A DNA stretch of 36,882 nucleotides. Origin: Flavobacteriales bacterium. GTDB taxonomy: Bacteria; Bacteroidota; Bacteroidia; UBA10329. This document shows, one piece after another, positions 30,480 to 36,820 of the stretch (position 1 is its first letter; each line of letters begins with the position of its first letter). The position numbers and the translations under genes are program-made. The notes under the pieces are model-generated. The model was not told the DNA's origin, made no database searches, and saw only the letters and a list, made by a program, of their open reading frames with translations. The stretch spans positions 1 through 36,882 of the forward strand of contig JAIPBJ010000023.1 in the NCBI GenBank assembly GCA_021739625.1, read 5' to 3'.

Positions 30480-33086
30480 TTGACCCGAATCAGACCCTTT
30501 CTTCATCTCCTTTCAGCACTGGTGCTGGTGGCGGCCCTCACTGGCTGTTCGACCAAGAAGAAGGGGTTCATCAACCGGTTCTATCACAACTCCACGGCCA
30601 AGTACAATGGCTATTGGAACGGGCGTGAGGCCATACGCGAGGGCGTGAAGACCCTGGAGAAGGACCAGAAGGACGACTTCGAGAAGATACTTCCCATCTA
30701 TCCCATCGGCAATGCGCAGACCGCCACGGCAGTGTTTCCGCAAATGGACCGCGCCATTGAGAAGGCAAGCATGGTCATCGGCAAACACTCGATGCTCATC
30801 AAGGGAAAGGAGTATTGCAACTGGATAGACGACTCCTATATGCTCATAGGACAGGCGCACTACTACAAACAGGACCAGATGAACGCGTTGGAGATCTTCA
30901 ACTATGTCATCAAACAGTATCAGAAGGAGAAGATCCGGTTCGATGGCTACATCTGGCTGTTGCGCACAAACACGGCCATGGCGCGGTTCAAGGACGGGGA
31001 GACCATGATCCTGAAACTGGACGAGGAGAAGGAGGCGAAGACCATCCCCAAGAAGCTGATGCCCGCGATAGCTGCGGCCAGAGCCGACTATTTCATTGAG
31101 AACGGTGAGTACACCAAAGCGAAGGACGAGCTGCTTTTCGCCATCCGCAACACCAAACGCGCCAAGACCCGCACACGCTATAATTTCATCCTTGCGCAGC
31201 TCTATGCCCAACTGAGCATGAACGACAGCGCTGTGTACTGGTATTCGCAGGTGCTGAAGAAGAGCACCCCCTATGACATGGAGTTCAACGCCCGCATCAA
31301 CCGTGCACTGCTCACCAGTGCCCAGTCGGGCAACTTGGAGGACATCAAGCGCGAGCTGGTGAAGATGGCCAAGGACGAGAAGAATCTGGACTATCTGGAC
31401 CGCATCTATTTCGCTCTGGGCAACATTGCGCTGGTGGAGGAACAGCCGGAACTGGGCATGGACTATCTGAAGAAGTCGGTGGCGGTGAGCACGACCAACA
31501 CCACCCAGAAGGCCGTTTCGTATTTCACCATTGCCGACCTCTATTTCGACAGGCCGGAGTATGTGCCTGCCGCTGCCTACTATGACAGTGCCATGAAGGT
31601 GCTGCCCGAGAAGCATCCGCAGTATGCACGGGTGTCGGCACGCAACGAGAGCCTGGCCGACCTGGTGCGCAACATCCGCATCGTTGCCTTGCAGGACAGC
31701 CTGCTGCGGTTGGGCAACATGACGGAATCGGAGCGCAATGCCTTCATTGAAGGCATGATCGAGGATGTGAAGCAGAAGGAGGAACAGCGGAAATTCGATG
31801 AGGCCAATGCCGCGCTCGTCAATCCGCTCGCACAGCAGGGGGCCAACAACAGGCCCACCACACCGGACGGTGGCGGTTCATCGTGGTATTTCTACAACAC
31901 CACGGCCGTGAGCTATGGCATCGGTGATTTCCGCCAACGGTGGGGCGACAGGAAGCTGGAGGACAACTGGAGACGTTCGGTGAAGACCGCCACCTTTGAC
32001 GGGGGTGATGAGGCCGATGGGGAACCCGTGGTGGAGGCCAGTGTGCAGGAACTGATGGACCCGGCCTTCTACCTCAAGGACATCCCTGTGACCGAGGCGC
32101 AGAAGGACAGCGCCCATCGGAAGATCCAGTATGCGGTCTATGATCTGGGCGTCATCTATAAGGAGAAACTCAAGGAACCGCAGCGTTCCATCGAGTCGTT
32201 CGAGGAACTGCTGCAACGCTATCCGAAAGGGCTGTTCAATCTGGAGACCTACTATCAGCTCTATCGCCTCTATACGCAGGTGGGCAATTCGGCCAAGGCG
32301 AATGAATACAAGAACAGGGTGCTGCGCGAATATCCCGACAGCGAGTATGCCAAGATACTGAGCGACCCCGACTATCTGAAGAAGATGGAGGCGATGAAGG
32401 GGCAGATCGCGCTGATGTATGAGCGCAGCTTCAAGAATTACAACAACGGCCAGCACGAGGAGGTGATTGCGACAGCCGACAGTGTCATCAGGCTTTTCAA
32501 GGAGGACAAGCTGAGGCCCAAGTTCGCGCTGCTGCGCGCCATGAGCATCGGGGCCACCCAACGGCTCACGGTCTATCGCGATGCGCTGGAGGACATTGTC
32601 CGCACCTATCCCGGTGACCCTGAAAAGGAGAAGGCCGAGGAACTTCTGGGCTATGTGCAGTCGTTGATGGGCGAGAAGCTGGCCGATGAGCCCATGGCAG
32701 TGGACACTGTCAAAGTGGAAGAGACCTACGTTTTCGATCTGGAGGCGAATCACTATTTCGCCATGGTGGTGAGCAAGGGGATCACCGTGGCCGACATCAA
32801 GAACCGACTGGCGGCATTCCATCAGCGACAGTTCTCGGTAGAGAATCTCACCATCAAGAATGTGCAGATGAGCCCGCAGCAGGAACTGGTGTTCGTGCAA
32901 GGCTTCGGCACCACCAAGAAGGCGCAGGACTACATGCTCTCGATCAATGCCGACACAGCGATGTATGAGGGCCTCGACCGCGCCAAACTGGAGCAGTTCC
33001 TCATCTCGGACAAGAACTTCACGGTGTTCTACAAGCGCAAGGACGTGGCGGAATACAAGGCGTTCTTCGAGGCGAACTATAAGTAG
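30480..33086 (+). CDS. sprE: SprE/PorW-type TPR lipoprotein of the type IX secretion system
   Basis: The protein has 868 residues, matching the roughly 870 of Flavobacterium SprE (the Porphyromonas relative is PorW). A lipoprotein signal ends LVLVAALTGC-S with the lipidated Cys near residue 23. Then comes the family start FINRFYHNSTAKYNGYWNGREAIREGV. The rest is TPR-like helical repeats, for example LIGQAHYYKQDQMNALEIFNYVIKQY, FALGNIALVEEQPELGMDYLKKS and SIESFEELLQRYPKGLFNLETYYQLYRLYTQ. A C-terminal alpha/beta domain (YFAMVVSKGITVADIKNRLAAFHQRQ) ends the protein. SprE/PorW is a periplasmic lipoprotein needed for T9SS secretion and gliding. The start is TTG at 30480: no ATG or GTG is available between the stop at 30435 and the signal peptide. 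It supports secretion of the CHU_C protein at 3751. Confidence 0.88.
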   Translation: MTRIRPFLHLLSALVLVAALTGCSTKKKGFINRFYHNSTAKYNGYWNGREAIREGVKTLEKDQKDDFEKILPIYPIGNAQTATAVFPQMDRAIEKASMVIGKHSMLIKGKEYCNWIDDSYMLIGQAHYYKQDQMNALEIFNYVIKQYQKEKIRFDGYIWLLRTNTAMARFKDGETMILKLDEEKEAKTIPKKLMPAIAAARADYFIENGEYTKAKDELLFAIRNTKRAKTRTRYNFILAQLYAQLSMNDSAVYWYSQVLKKSTPYDMEFNARINRALLTSAQSGNLEDIKRELVKMAKDEKNLDYLDRIYFALGNIALVEEQPELGMDYLKKSVAVSTTNTTQKAVSYFTIADLYFDRPEYVPAAAYYDSAMKVLPEKHPQYARVSARNESLADLVRNIRIVALQDSLLRLGNMTESERNAFIEGMIEDVKQKEEQRKFDEANAALVNPLAQQGANNRPTTPDGGGSSWYFYNTTAVSYGIGDFRQRWGDRKLEDNWRRSVKTATFDGGDEADGEPVVEASVQELMDPAFYLKDIPVTEAQKDSAHRKIQYAVYDLGVIYKEKLKEPQRSIESFEELLQRYPKGLFNLETYYQLYRLYTQVGNSAKANEYKNRVLREYPDSEYAKILSDPDYLKKMEAMKGQIALMYERSFKNYNNGQHEEVIATADSVIRLFKEDKLRPKFALLRAMSIGATQRLTVYRDALEDIVRTYPGDPEKEKAEELLGYVQSLMGEKLADEPMAVDTVKVEETYVFDLEANHYFAMVVSKGITVADIKNRLAAFHQRQFSVENLTIKNVQMSPQQELVFVQGFGTTKKAQDYMLSINADTAMYEGLDRAKLEQFLISDKNFTVFYKRKDVAEYKAFFEANYK

Positions 33087-33101
33087 GGCACCGCCACCTG
33101 A

Positions 33102-33151
33102 CTATGGTCCGGCAGGCTTCCGCTTGAAACGGTATCCGACCGAGAATCCTG
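33102..33151 (-). pseudogene. Remnant of the 3' end of an outer-membrane protein gene
   Basis: Read on the minus strand, this gives AGFSVGYRFKRKPAGP and a stop. The intact gene at 33847-35094 ends AGCSVGYRFKRKPRT and a stop. The DNA of 33114-33152 matches 33856-33894 at 35 of 39 bases, with two of the four changes at synonymous third positions. No start or upstream coding sequence survives: the MazF toxin stop lies directly at its edge. It is a vestige of a paralog or a duplicated end. Confidence 0.7.
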
Positions 33152-33152
33152 C
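33114..33152. repeat. 39-bp direct repeat, left copy
   Basis: AGGCTTCCGCTTGAAACGGT onward. It pairs with the copy at 33856-33894 (742 bp away, 35/39 identical). The two copies bracket the MazF-type toxin-antitoxin module. Confidence 0.8.
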
Positions 33153-33487
33153 TACTTCCTACAGATCAAGTGGCATAGGTTCGCAAGAGCTTCGTCAAGT
33201 ACCTCCTCAGCCACATGCCCGATGGCCCCCTCTATGCTGGAGAGCGGAATGGTGGCAAGAAAGCCTACCCTGATGAGTGCTGTGAACCGAAGTCCTGTTG
33301 CTGCGAAGGCGCTGTCCTCAGGACGCAGCAGCAGGTCGATTCCCTGCTGCTTTCGGTGAACCTTGCTGCTGATGCCGCATACAAGGACATCGAGATCGTT
33401 CAAACGTTTGAGCACAAGTGCGGGACGGGCCTTCAACCTCCCATCCGCCTGAGGAAGCACCACTTTTACAATGCTCCCCTGCTTCAT
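33152..33487 (-). CDS. MazF/PemK-family toxin
   Basis: The protein has 111 residues. It starts QGSIVKVVLPQADGRLKARPALVLKRLNDLDVLVCGISS, the MazF/PemK beta-barrel with the 'RPALVL' strand and catalytic-arginine region. RFTALIRVGFLATIPLSSIEGAIGHV follows with the typical 'hhr..kh.ti....i...iG.l' end. Such toxins are single-strand RNases that cut mRNA. It overlaps the antitoxin gene by 4 bp (ATGA), so the pair is translationally coupled. Its stop is at the boundary of a 39-bp repeat of a neighbouring gene's 3' end. Confidence 0.83.
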   Translation of the reverse strand: MKQGSIVKVVLPQADGRLKARPALVLKRLNDLDVLVCGISSKVHRKQQGIDLLLRPEDSAFAATGLRFTALIRVGFLATIPLSSIEGAIGHVAEEVLDEALANLCHLICRK

Positions 33488-33732
33488 TTGCCATACTTGG
33501 GATTCGGTTCTCTGACCACCCAGCTGGAGATGTCGGCCTCGTCCGCATCATAACCCGCCTCGAAGGCCGCAAGTCCGAGGGTGTGCGCATCCTCTACGGC
33601 CAAGGTCTCCTTTCCTTTTGAGGTCTTCGACACTTCCTCAGACGCTTCCGTGGCATTGAACCCAAGGGTGCGCAGAAAAACGAGCACCGCTTCATACACC
33701 CGCTTGTCCTGAACTCTGATCACATATTCCAT
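33484..33732 (-). CDS. Antitoxin of the MazF/PemK pair
   Basis: The protein has 82 residues. MEYVIRVQDKRVYEAVLVFLRTLGFNATEASEE is a small alpha/beta module, followed by a helical linker and the acidic, Trp-containing C-terminal tail (AGYDADEADISSWVVREPNPKYGK) that would wrap the toxin. I recall similar small proteins upstream of MazF toxins in Bacteroidota, but the family name is uncertain. The stop overlaps the toxin start. The promoter lies at 33754-33786. Confidence 0.72.
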   Translation of the reverse strand: MEYVIRVQDKRVYEAVLVFLRTLGFNATEASEEVSKTSKGKETLAVEDAHTLGLAAFEAGYDADEADISSWVVREPNPKYGK

Positions 33733-33753
33733 GACTTATGGCTTTCAATGACA

Positions 33754-33786
33754 CGAAGGTAGGAATCATGGGGAAGCGGTTGCGAA
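33754..33786 (-). promoter_or_regulatory. Promoter of the MazF toxin-antitoxin operon
   Basis: On the minus strand, TTCG (33783-33786), a 21-nt spacer and TACCTTCG (33754-33761) fit the -33/-7 pattern with one change in each TTTG. The -33 part lies within the dispersed 49-bp repeat copy at 33778-33811, so the repeat contributes to the promoter. Confidence 0.5.
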
Positions 33787-33824
33787 TTCCGAATGGGTAC
33801 GAATATGCGAACGTGGGGGTAATG
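33778..33824 (-). repeat. Solitary inverted copy of the 49-bp repeat unit
   Basis: On the minus strand, 33778-33811 reads TTCGCATATTCGTACCCATT onward and matches the plus-strand units at 3252-3285 at 32 of 34 bases. The adjacent CATTACCCC (to 33824) also matches 3230-3238, with a 13-bp deletion between the two blocks. It lies inside the toxin-antitoxin island. Confidence 0.8.
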
Positions 33825-33846
33825 AAGAGCTACCGAGGATTGTGCG

Positions 33847-35094
33847 TCAAGTGCGAGGCTTCCGTTTGAAGCGGTATCCGACCGAACATCCTGCCCACTG
33901 AGACACCCGTTGATAGCGGTGCACCTGCTCAGGGTCGAACATCGTCTGATAGCCCACACCCATCGTGATGCCATGGGCAACATGGAACTGTAGGTCGATG
34001 CCCACAAAACTGACAAGTTCCAACGCTCCTTCATTTGTGATGACGGGCGCCACTCCAGCCCCGATGCCGCCACCGCGATAGCCTTTCATCAGCATGATGC
34101 CGCCCGCAACCGGCATGGTGGCCACGGCCTTGGATTCGAAAACCCCTCCCGGAAGCCCGCTCAGGCCAACTCGGCCGTAGGCATGAACGATCGATGCGGG
34201 CTTCACCTGAGCCGTGAACTGATAGTTGACAGACCAGATATGGGCCGGGCCAAAGGCCTCCACGAAAACCTGATGGGGGCCATTGTCGCGCAGCTCGCGC
34301 AGTGCCATCCTCACCTCTCGCTCCTCCAGCTTCTTCATCCGCTCCGCAACAAGCTCCAGCTCAAGCGCACTCAAAGCAACTTCCTCTTCAGCTATTGGCG
34401 TCCCTTCGTCCTTGGCCTTCTTCACTTTATCATCGCGCGAGCGGAGCACTTTCCGCGCTTTGCGCTCCTTCCAGGTCAACAGTTGCAGCTGGCTTGGAAT
34501 GCGGTAGCCGAATGTGACTCCGCCCCAAGGATAGATGTCGCTATCTGGGAATGGTGTCATATGTCGCTGCTCCGTTGGCGTGAATTGCACAATCCCATAG
34601 GCATTCACACCGAAGAAGAAACCATGGTGATGCTGCAACACATATCCCAAGGAGAAAAATCCGCGATGCTGCGTTGGCCCCGGACAGTTTGAGCCACATG
34701 AAGGCCAAGGACTGTCCTTGAGTCCGGGCGTCCACGAGACCGAATAGCCGAGTTTGAAGTTCAGGCGGCTTTTCCTCCTTCCAAACTGCAGGCTCAGGGA
34801 AGTTGGAATGGTATAGCCCTCAATACCGCTGTTCACAATAGGAAGCTGATACGGATATAGTCCAACCGCGTAATCTAACAGCCACGCCTCTCGTTTGACA
34901 GCTGTGTAACCAATGTTGTACGAACTCGCAACCCCTGCACCCAAATGCTCCATGAACACGGAGAATCTTCCGAGGAACGGGGCGAAGGACACCTTTCTCC
35001 CATCGGGCAGCGTGTCCTTGGGATGTGCGAGCTGCGCCATGCAGGACACAGAAAGCAACAGGGCAAGCAGAGAAGTTCCAATTCCCATTCGCAT
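33847..35094 (-). CDS. Outer-membrane beta-barrel protein with a central coiled-coil insert
   Basis: The protein has 415 residues. A signal peptide (MGIGTSLLALLLSVSCMAQ) is followed by a set of amphipathic beta-strands to about residue 205 (SFAPFLGRFSVFMEHLGAGV, FKLGYSVSWTPG, GFFSLGYVLQHHHGFFFGVNAYG). A highly charged helical segment at about 209-267 (WKERKARKVLRSRDDKVKKA... ELVAERMKKLEEREVRMAL) follows, then a second strand set ending GCSVGYRFKRKPRT. The insert could be a long periplasmic helical loop or mark two fused barrels. The function is unknown. I chose the ATG at 35094 (or 35088): an exact -7 box, TAGATTTG, sits at 35098-35105 on the minus strand. The longer frame to 35163 runs into the terminator of the preceding gene. 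A copy of its 3' end lies beyond the toxin-antitoxin pair. Confidence 0.7.
   Translation of the reverse strand: MRMGIGTSLLALLLSVSCMAQLAHPKDTLPDGRKVSFAPFLGRFSVFMEHLGAGVASSYNIGYTAVKREAWLLDYAVGLYPYQLPIVNSGIEGYTIPTSLSLQFGRRKSRLNFKLGYSVSWTPGLKDSPWPSCGSNCPGPTQHRGFFSLGYVLQHHHGFFFGVNAYGIVQFTPTEQRHMTPFPDSDIYPWGGVTFGYRIPSQLQLLTWKERKARKVLRSRDDKVKKAKDEGTPIAEEEVALSALELELVAERMKKLEEREVRMALRELRDNGPHQVFVEAFGPAHIWSVNYQFTAQVKPASIVHAYGRVGLSGLPGGVFESKAVATMPVAGGIMLMKGYRGGGIGAGVAPVITNEGALELVSFVGIDLQFHVAHGITMGVGYQTMFDPEQVHRYQRVSQWAGCSVGYRFKRKPRT
33856..33894. repeat. 39-bp direct repeat, right copy (within the OMP gene 3' end)
   Basis: AGGCTTCCGTTTGAAGCGGT onward. It codes for the last strand of the outer-membrane protein and matches 33114-33152 at 35 of 39 bases. 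Confidence 0.8.
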
Positions 35095-35097
35095 GTC

Positions 35098-35105
35098 CAA
35101 ATCTA
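35098..35105 (-). promoter_or_regulatory. -7 box of the outer-membrane protein gene
   Basis: The minus strand reads TAGATTTG, an exact TAnnTTTG, only 3 nt before the ATG at 35094 and 9 nt before the ATG at 35088. It predicts a leaderless message. Confidence 0.5.
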
Positions 35106-35134
35106 TGTACAATGATGGTTCAAGAGCGCAACCC

Positions 35135-35182
35135 CTAAAAACCAAGAACCTCCCCTCGGCCATCTGGCTGAGGGGAGGTTCT
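35135..35182 (-). terminator. Rho-independent terminator of the 35225-36193 gene
   Basis: A 17-bp stem (AGAACCTCCCCTC-x-GCC with its complement, one mismatch) around a 4-nt loop is followed on the minus strand by TGGTTTTTAG. It sits 43 bp after the stop at 35225 and before the outer-membrane protein gene, separating the two transcription units. Confidence 0.8.
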
Positions 35183-35224
35183 CTGCAAACTGCCCATGCG
35201 ATAAGAGAGGGCAGGGCCGGTGCC

Positions 35225-36193
35225 TTAGGGCATTGGAGGTGGCAGCACCGGTGGGGTCATCAATACATTAAGCACCTGATTGACGCCCGGCACAAGGGTG
35301 ATGTTCTCTGTGCGGTCGTCAAACCCGACCAGTTTGAAACGCACCTGAACGTTCTCTGGGGCGACCACTGCCATGCCGTTGGCGGCATAGTTGCCCCCGG
35401 CATCGGTGAGCACGATGACGTTGCCATTCGTGCGCATGATGGTGACCTCCACGTTGAACAGCGGGGCACTGGTGACTGAGTGGGCCGCCTTTCCGGTCAG
35501 GTTCATCGCCTGCACAGGCGGCATGTTGGCAGTAGTGCCGCTCGGGGTGATCACATAGTCGTTGTATTTCGCCTCCGACCTATCGAACCAGTAGGTCTTT
35601 CCAGTGTTGCAGATCTTGACCACCTCTGCATAGATCTCGTTGCCGAGTTCAACGCGGTCCTCGGTGGCCTCATCGCGGTCTTCGATGGTATCCACCATCA
35701 CATCATAGGCATCATCTGCGGCCTCGCAAGCGGCTCTGAAATCTGCCAGCACCGTTGCCGTCAGCCCCTCGGGGGCCAACAGTGCAGCGTTCTGAACCGC
35801 TCTGCGGTGGATGCGGAAATACTCCCTGATGCGGTCTGCGTCCTTCAGCGAATTGATGCTGTCGAATCCGAACCGCCTGTATTTGGGCTTGCCCTCTCCG
35901 AAGATGTTGGCCGCCATCCTGCGGATGTTGCGGACGCCTGTCGCGCACACCTCAAGGGCGGCATCCTTCTCTTCCGTCCTTTCGCTCAGCAGCCCGGCCC
36001 ATTCCACATCGTCAGGCATGTCGCGGAAGGTGTCGTTGAGGGTGCCAAGGTCGGTCAGACGGGCGGGGGTCACCCCTTCCGGGGTCAGCTCTGCGGTGTC
36101 GCGGTTGCCGTTGCCGATCACCGTGTCGGTAAGCTGCATCAGCACACCGTCAGAGAAATTGTAGTCGCGTTGGGATTCAGGTTTTTTGCTCAT
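35225..36193 (-). CDS. Uncharacterised protein: helical domain plus C-terminal carboxypeptidase-regulatory-like beta domain
   Basis: The protein has 322 residues, with no signal peptide or membrane helix. Residues 1-200 are helical and acidic (DYNFSDGVLMQLTDTVIGNGNRDTAEL, GVTPARLTDLGTLNDTFRDMPDD, LEVCATGVRNIRRMAANIFGEGKPKYRRFGF). I have the impression of a recurrent Bacteroidota four-helix family but cannot name it. Residues 225-310 (AHSVTSAPLFNVEVTIMRTNGNVIVLTDAGGNYAANGM) have the pattern of a carboxypeptidase-regulatory-like/CNA-B-like sandwich, ending in a proline tail (PPVLPPPMP). It is followed by a clear terminator and preceded by an exact TATATTTG -7 box. The function is unknown. Confidence 0.65.
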   Translation of the reverse strand: MSKKPESQRDYNFSDGVLMQLTDTVIGNGNRDTAELTPEGVTPARLTDLGTLNDTFRDMPDDVEWAGLLSERTEEKDAALEVCATGVRNIRRMAANIFGEGKPKYRRFGFDSINSLKDADRIREYFRIHRRAVQNAALLAPEGLTATVLADFRAACEAADDAYDVMVDTIEDRDEATEDRVELGNEIYAEVVKICNTGKTYWFDRSEAKYNDYVITPSGTTANMPPVQAMNLTGKAAHSVTSAPLFNVEVTIMRTNGNVIVLTDAGGNYAANGMAVVAPENVQVRFKLVGFDDRTENITLVPGVNQVLNVLMTPPVLPPPMP

Positions 36194-36232
36194 TTCAGTT
36201 TTGGTCTATGAGGTGGATTAACAAGGAATGAG

Positions 36233-36240
36233 CAAATATA
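36233..36240 (-). promoter_or_regulatory. -7 box of the 35225-36193 gene
   Basis: The minus strand reads TATATTTG, an exact TAnnTTTG within an AT-rich stretch, 39 nt before the ATG at 36193. No clear -33 box at usual spacing. Confidence 0.55.
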
Positions 36241-36283
36241 TATAGGCAAAATGTCTGTGAATTTGGAAAAAACATGCTGCCTG

Positions 36284-36535
36284 TCATCCGACCCGTCTGA
36301 TCACCCATCCCAGGGGCGGTTGCAGCACCGCCTCGCACTCGAACCGTCTGTCGGTCTCCTTCTCCACCCTGCGGCACAGAAAGGCGGGGGTGGCCGTCTT
36401 CCATGTCCAGTCCTTGGGTTCGACCATCAGGATGTCATTCACATTCATGTTCATCAGCATGGTGCGCACCGGACTCTGCCTGCGCATCGGGCGGGTCACC
36501 AATGCAGCTCTTTCTTCTTCCGTTATCAGTTTCAT
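36284..36535 (-). CDS. Small uncharacterised protein
   Basis: The protein has 83 residues. MKLITEEERAALVTRPMRR is a helix, NVNDILMVEPKDWTWKTATPAF and FECEAVLQPPLGWVIRRVG are strand-rich. No membrane segment or signal peptide is present. I do not recognise a family. Codon use and the balanced alpha/beta pattern look like a real gene, and a TACCTTCG promoter box lies about 70 nt upstream at 36605-36612. It is on the same strand as the 35225-36193 gene, 90 bp upstream of it, but that gene has its own promoter. Its link to the neighbour is only positional. Confidence 0.5.
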   Translation of the reverse strand: MKLITEEERAALVTRPMRRQSPVRTMLMNMNVNDILMVEPKDWTWKTATPAFLCRRVEKETDRRFECEAVLQPPLGWVIRRVG

Positions 36536-36604
36536 GGCATCTGTTTCAGGTCAGGGGCGGTCAGCAGGGCGTTCCTGTCGGTCAGTTGCCCGTGCTCACC
36601 GCTA

Positions 36605-36612
36605 CGAAGGTA
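36605..36612 (-). promoter_or_regulatory. Candidate -7 box of the small gene at 36284-36535
   Basis: The minus strand reads TACCTTCG within ATTCCTACCTTCGT, a 14-mer also present at the MazF operon promoter (33752-33765 region). It lies 69 nt upstream of the ATG. Confidence 0.4.
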
Positions 36613-36620
36613 GGAATTTG

Positions 36621-36762
36621 GACGGCAATGGACAGCTATGCAATGACAATGGACAACGGTTTTATGACGATGGTCGGCTGTGCAATGTCAATGGACAACG
36701 GTCTTATGATGATGGTCTTCTATGCAATGGCAATGGACAACGGTCTTACAGTAATAGACGGC
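36621..36762 (+). repeat. 42-bp tandem repeat, about three copies, with 7-bp sub-period
   Basis: Units start at 36637, 36679 and 36721 (TATGCAATG / TGTGCAATG / TATGCAATG), exactly 42 bp apart, each with CAATGGACAACGGT. A partial unit precedes. Inside, the sequence is a chain of heptamers related to AATGGAC. Short frames here encode 7-residue peptide repeats and are not genes. The rest of 36536-36882 holds the small gene's promoter, this array and a G-rich stretch; I see no other gene before the window end. Confidence 0.8.
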
Positions 36763-36786
36763 TGGCATACGGTTGCGTATAGCTGA

Positions 36787-36820
36787 GGGGAAATTTGGGG
36801 GAAAAGGAGGGGTTTGGGGG
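36787..36820 (+). other. G-quadruplex-type motif
   Basis: Four G-runs (GGGG 36787-36790, GGGGG 36797-36801, GGGG 36809-36812, GGGGG 36816-36820) are separated by loops of 6, 7 and 3 nt, fitting the usual G4 pattern. It follows the 42-bp repeat array directly. Whether it folds is not known. Confidence 0.5.

Noticed and set aside
35095-35163. N-terminal extension of the outer-membrane protein
   Set aside because: It overlaps the terminator of the preceding gene and the -7 box, and the signal peptide begins at 35094.
36390-36786. Plus-strand frames with CNxNGQR/SYDDG peptide repeats
   Set aside because: By-product of the 42-bp DNA repeat; upstream part is antisense to the 83-residue gene.
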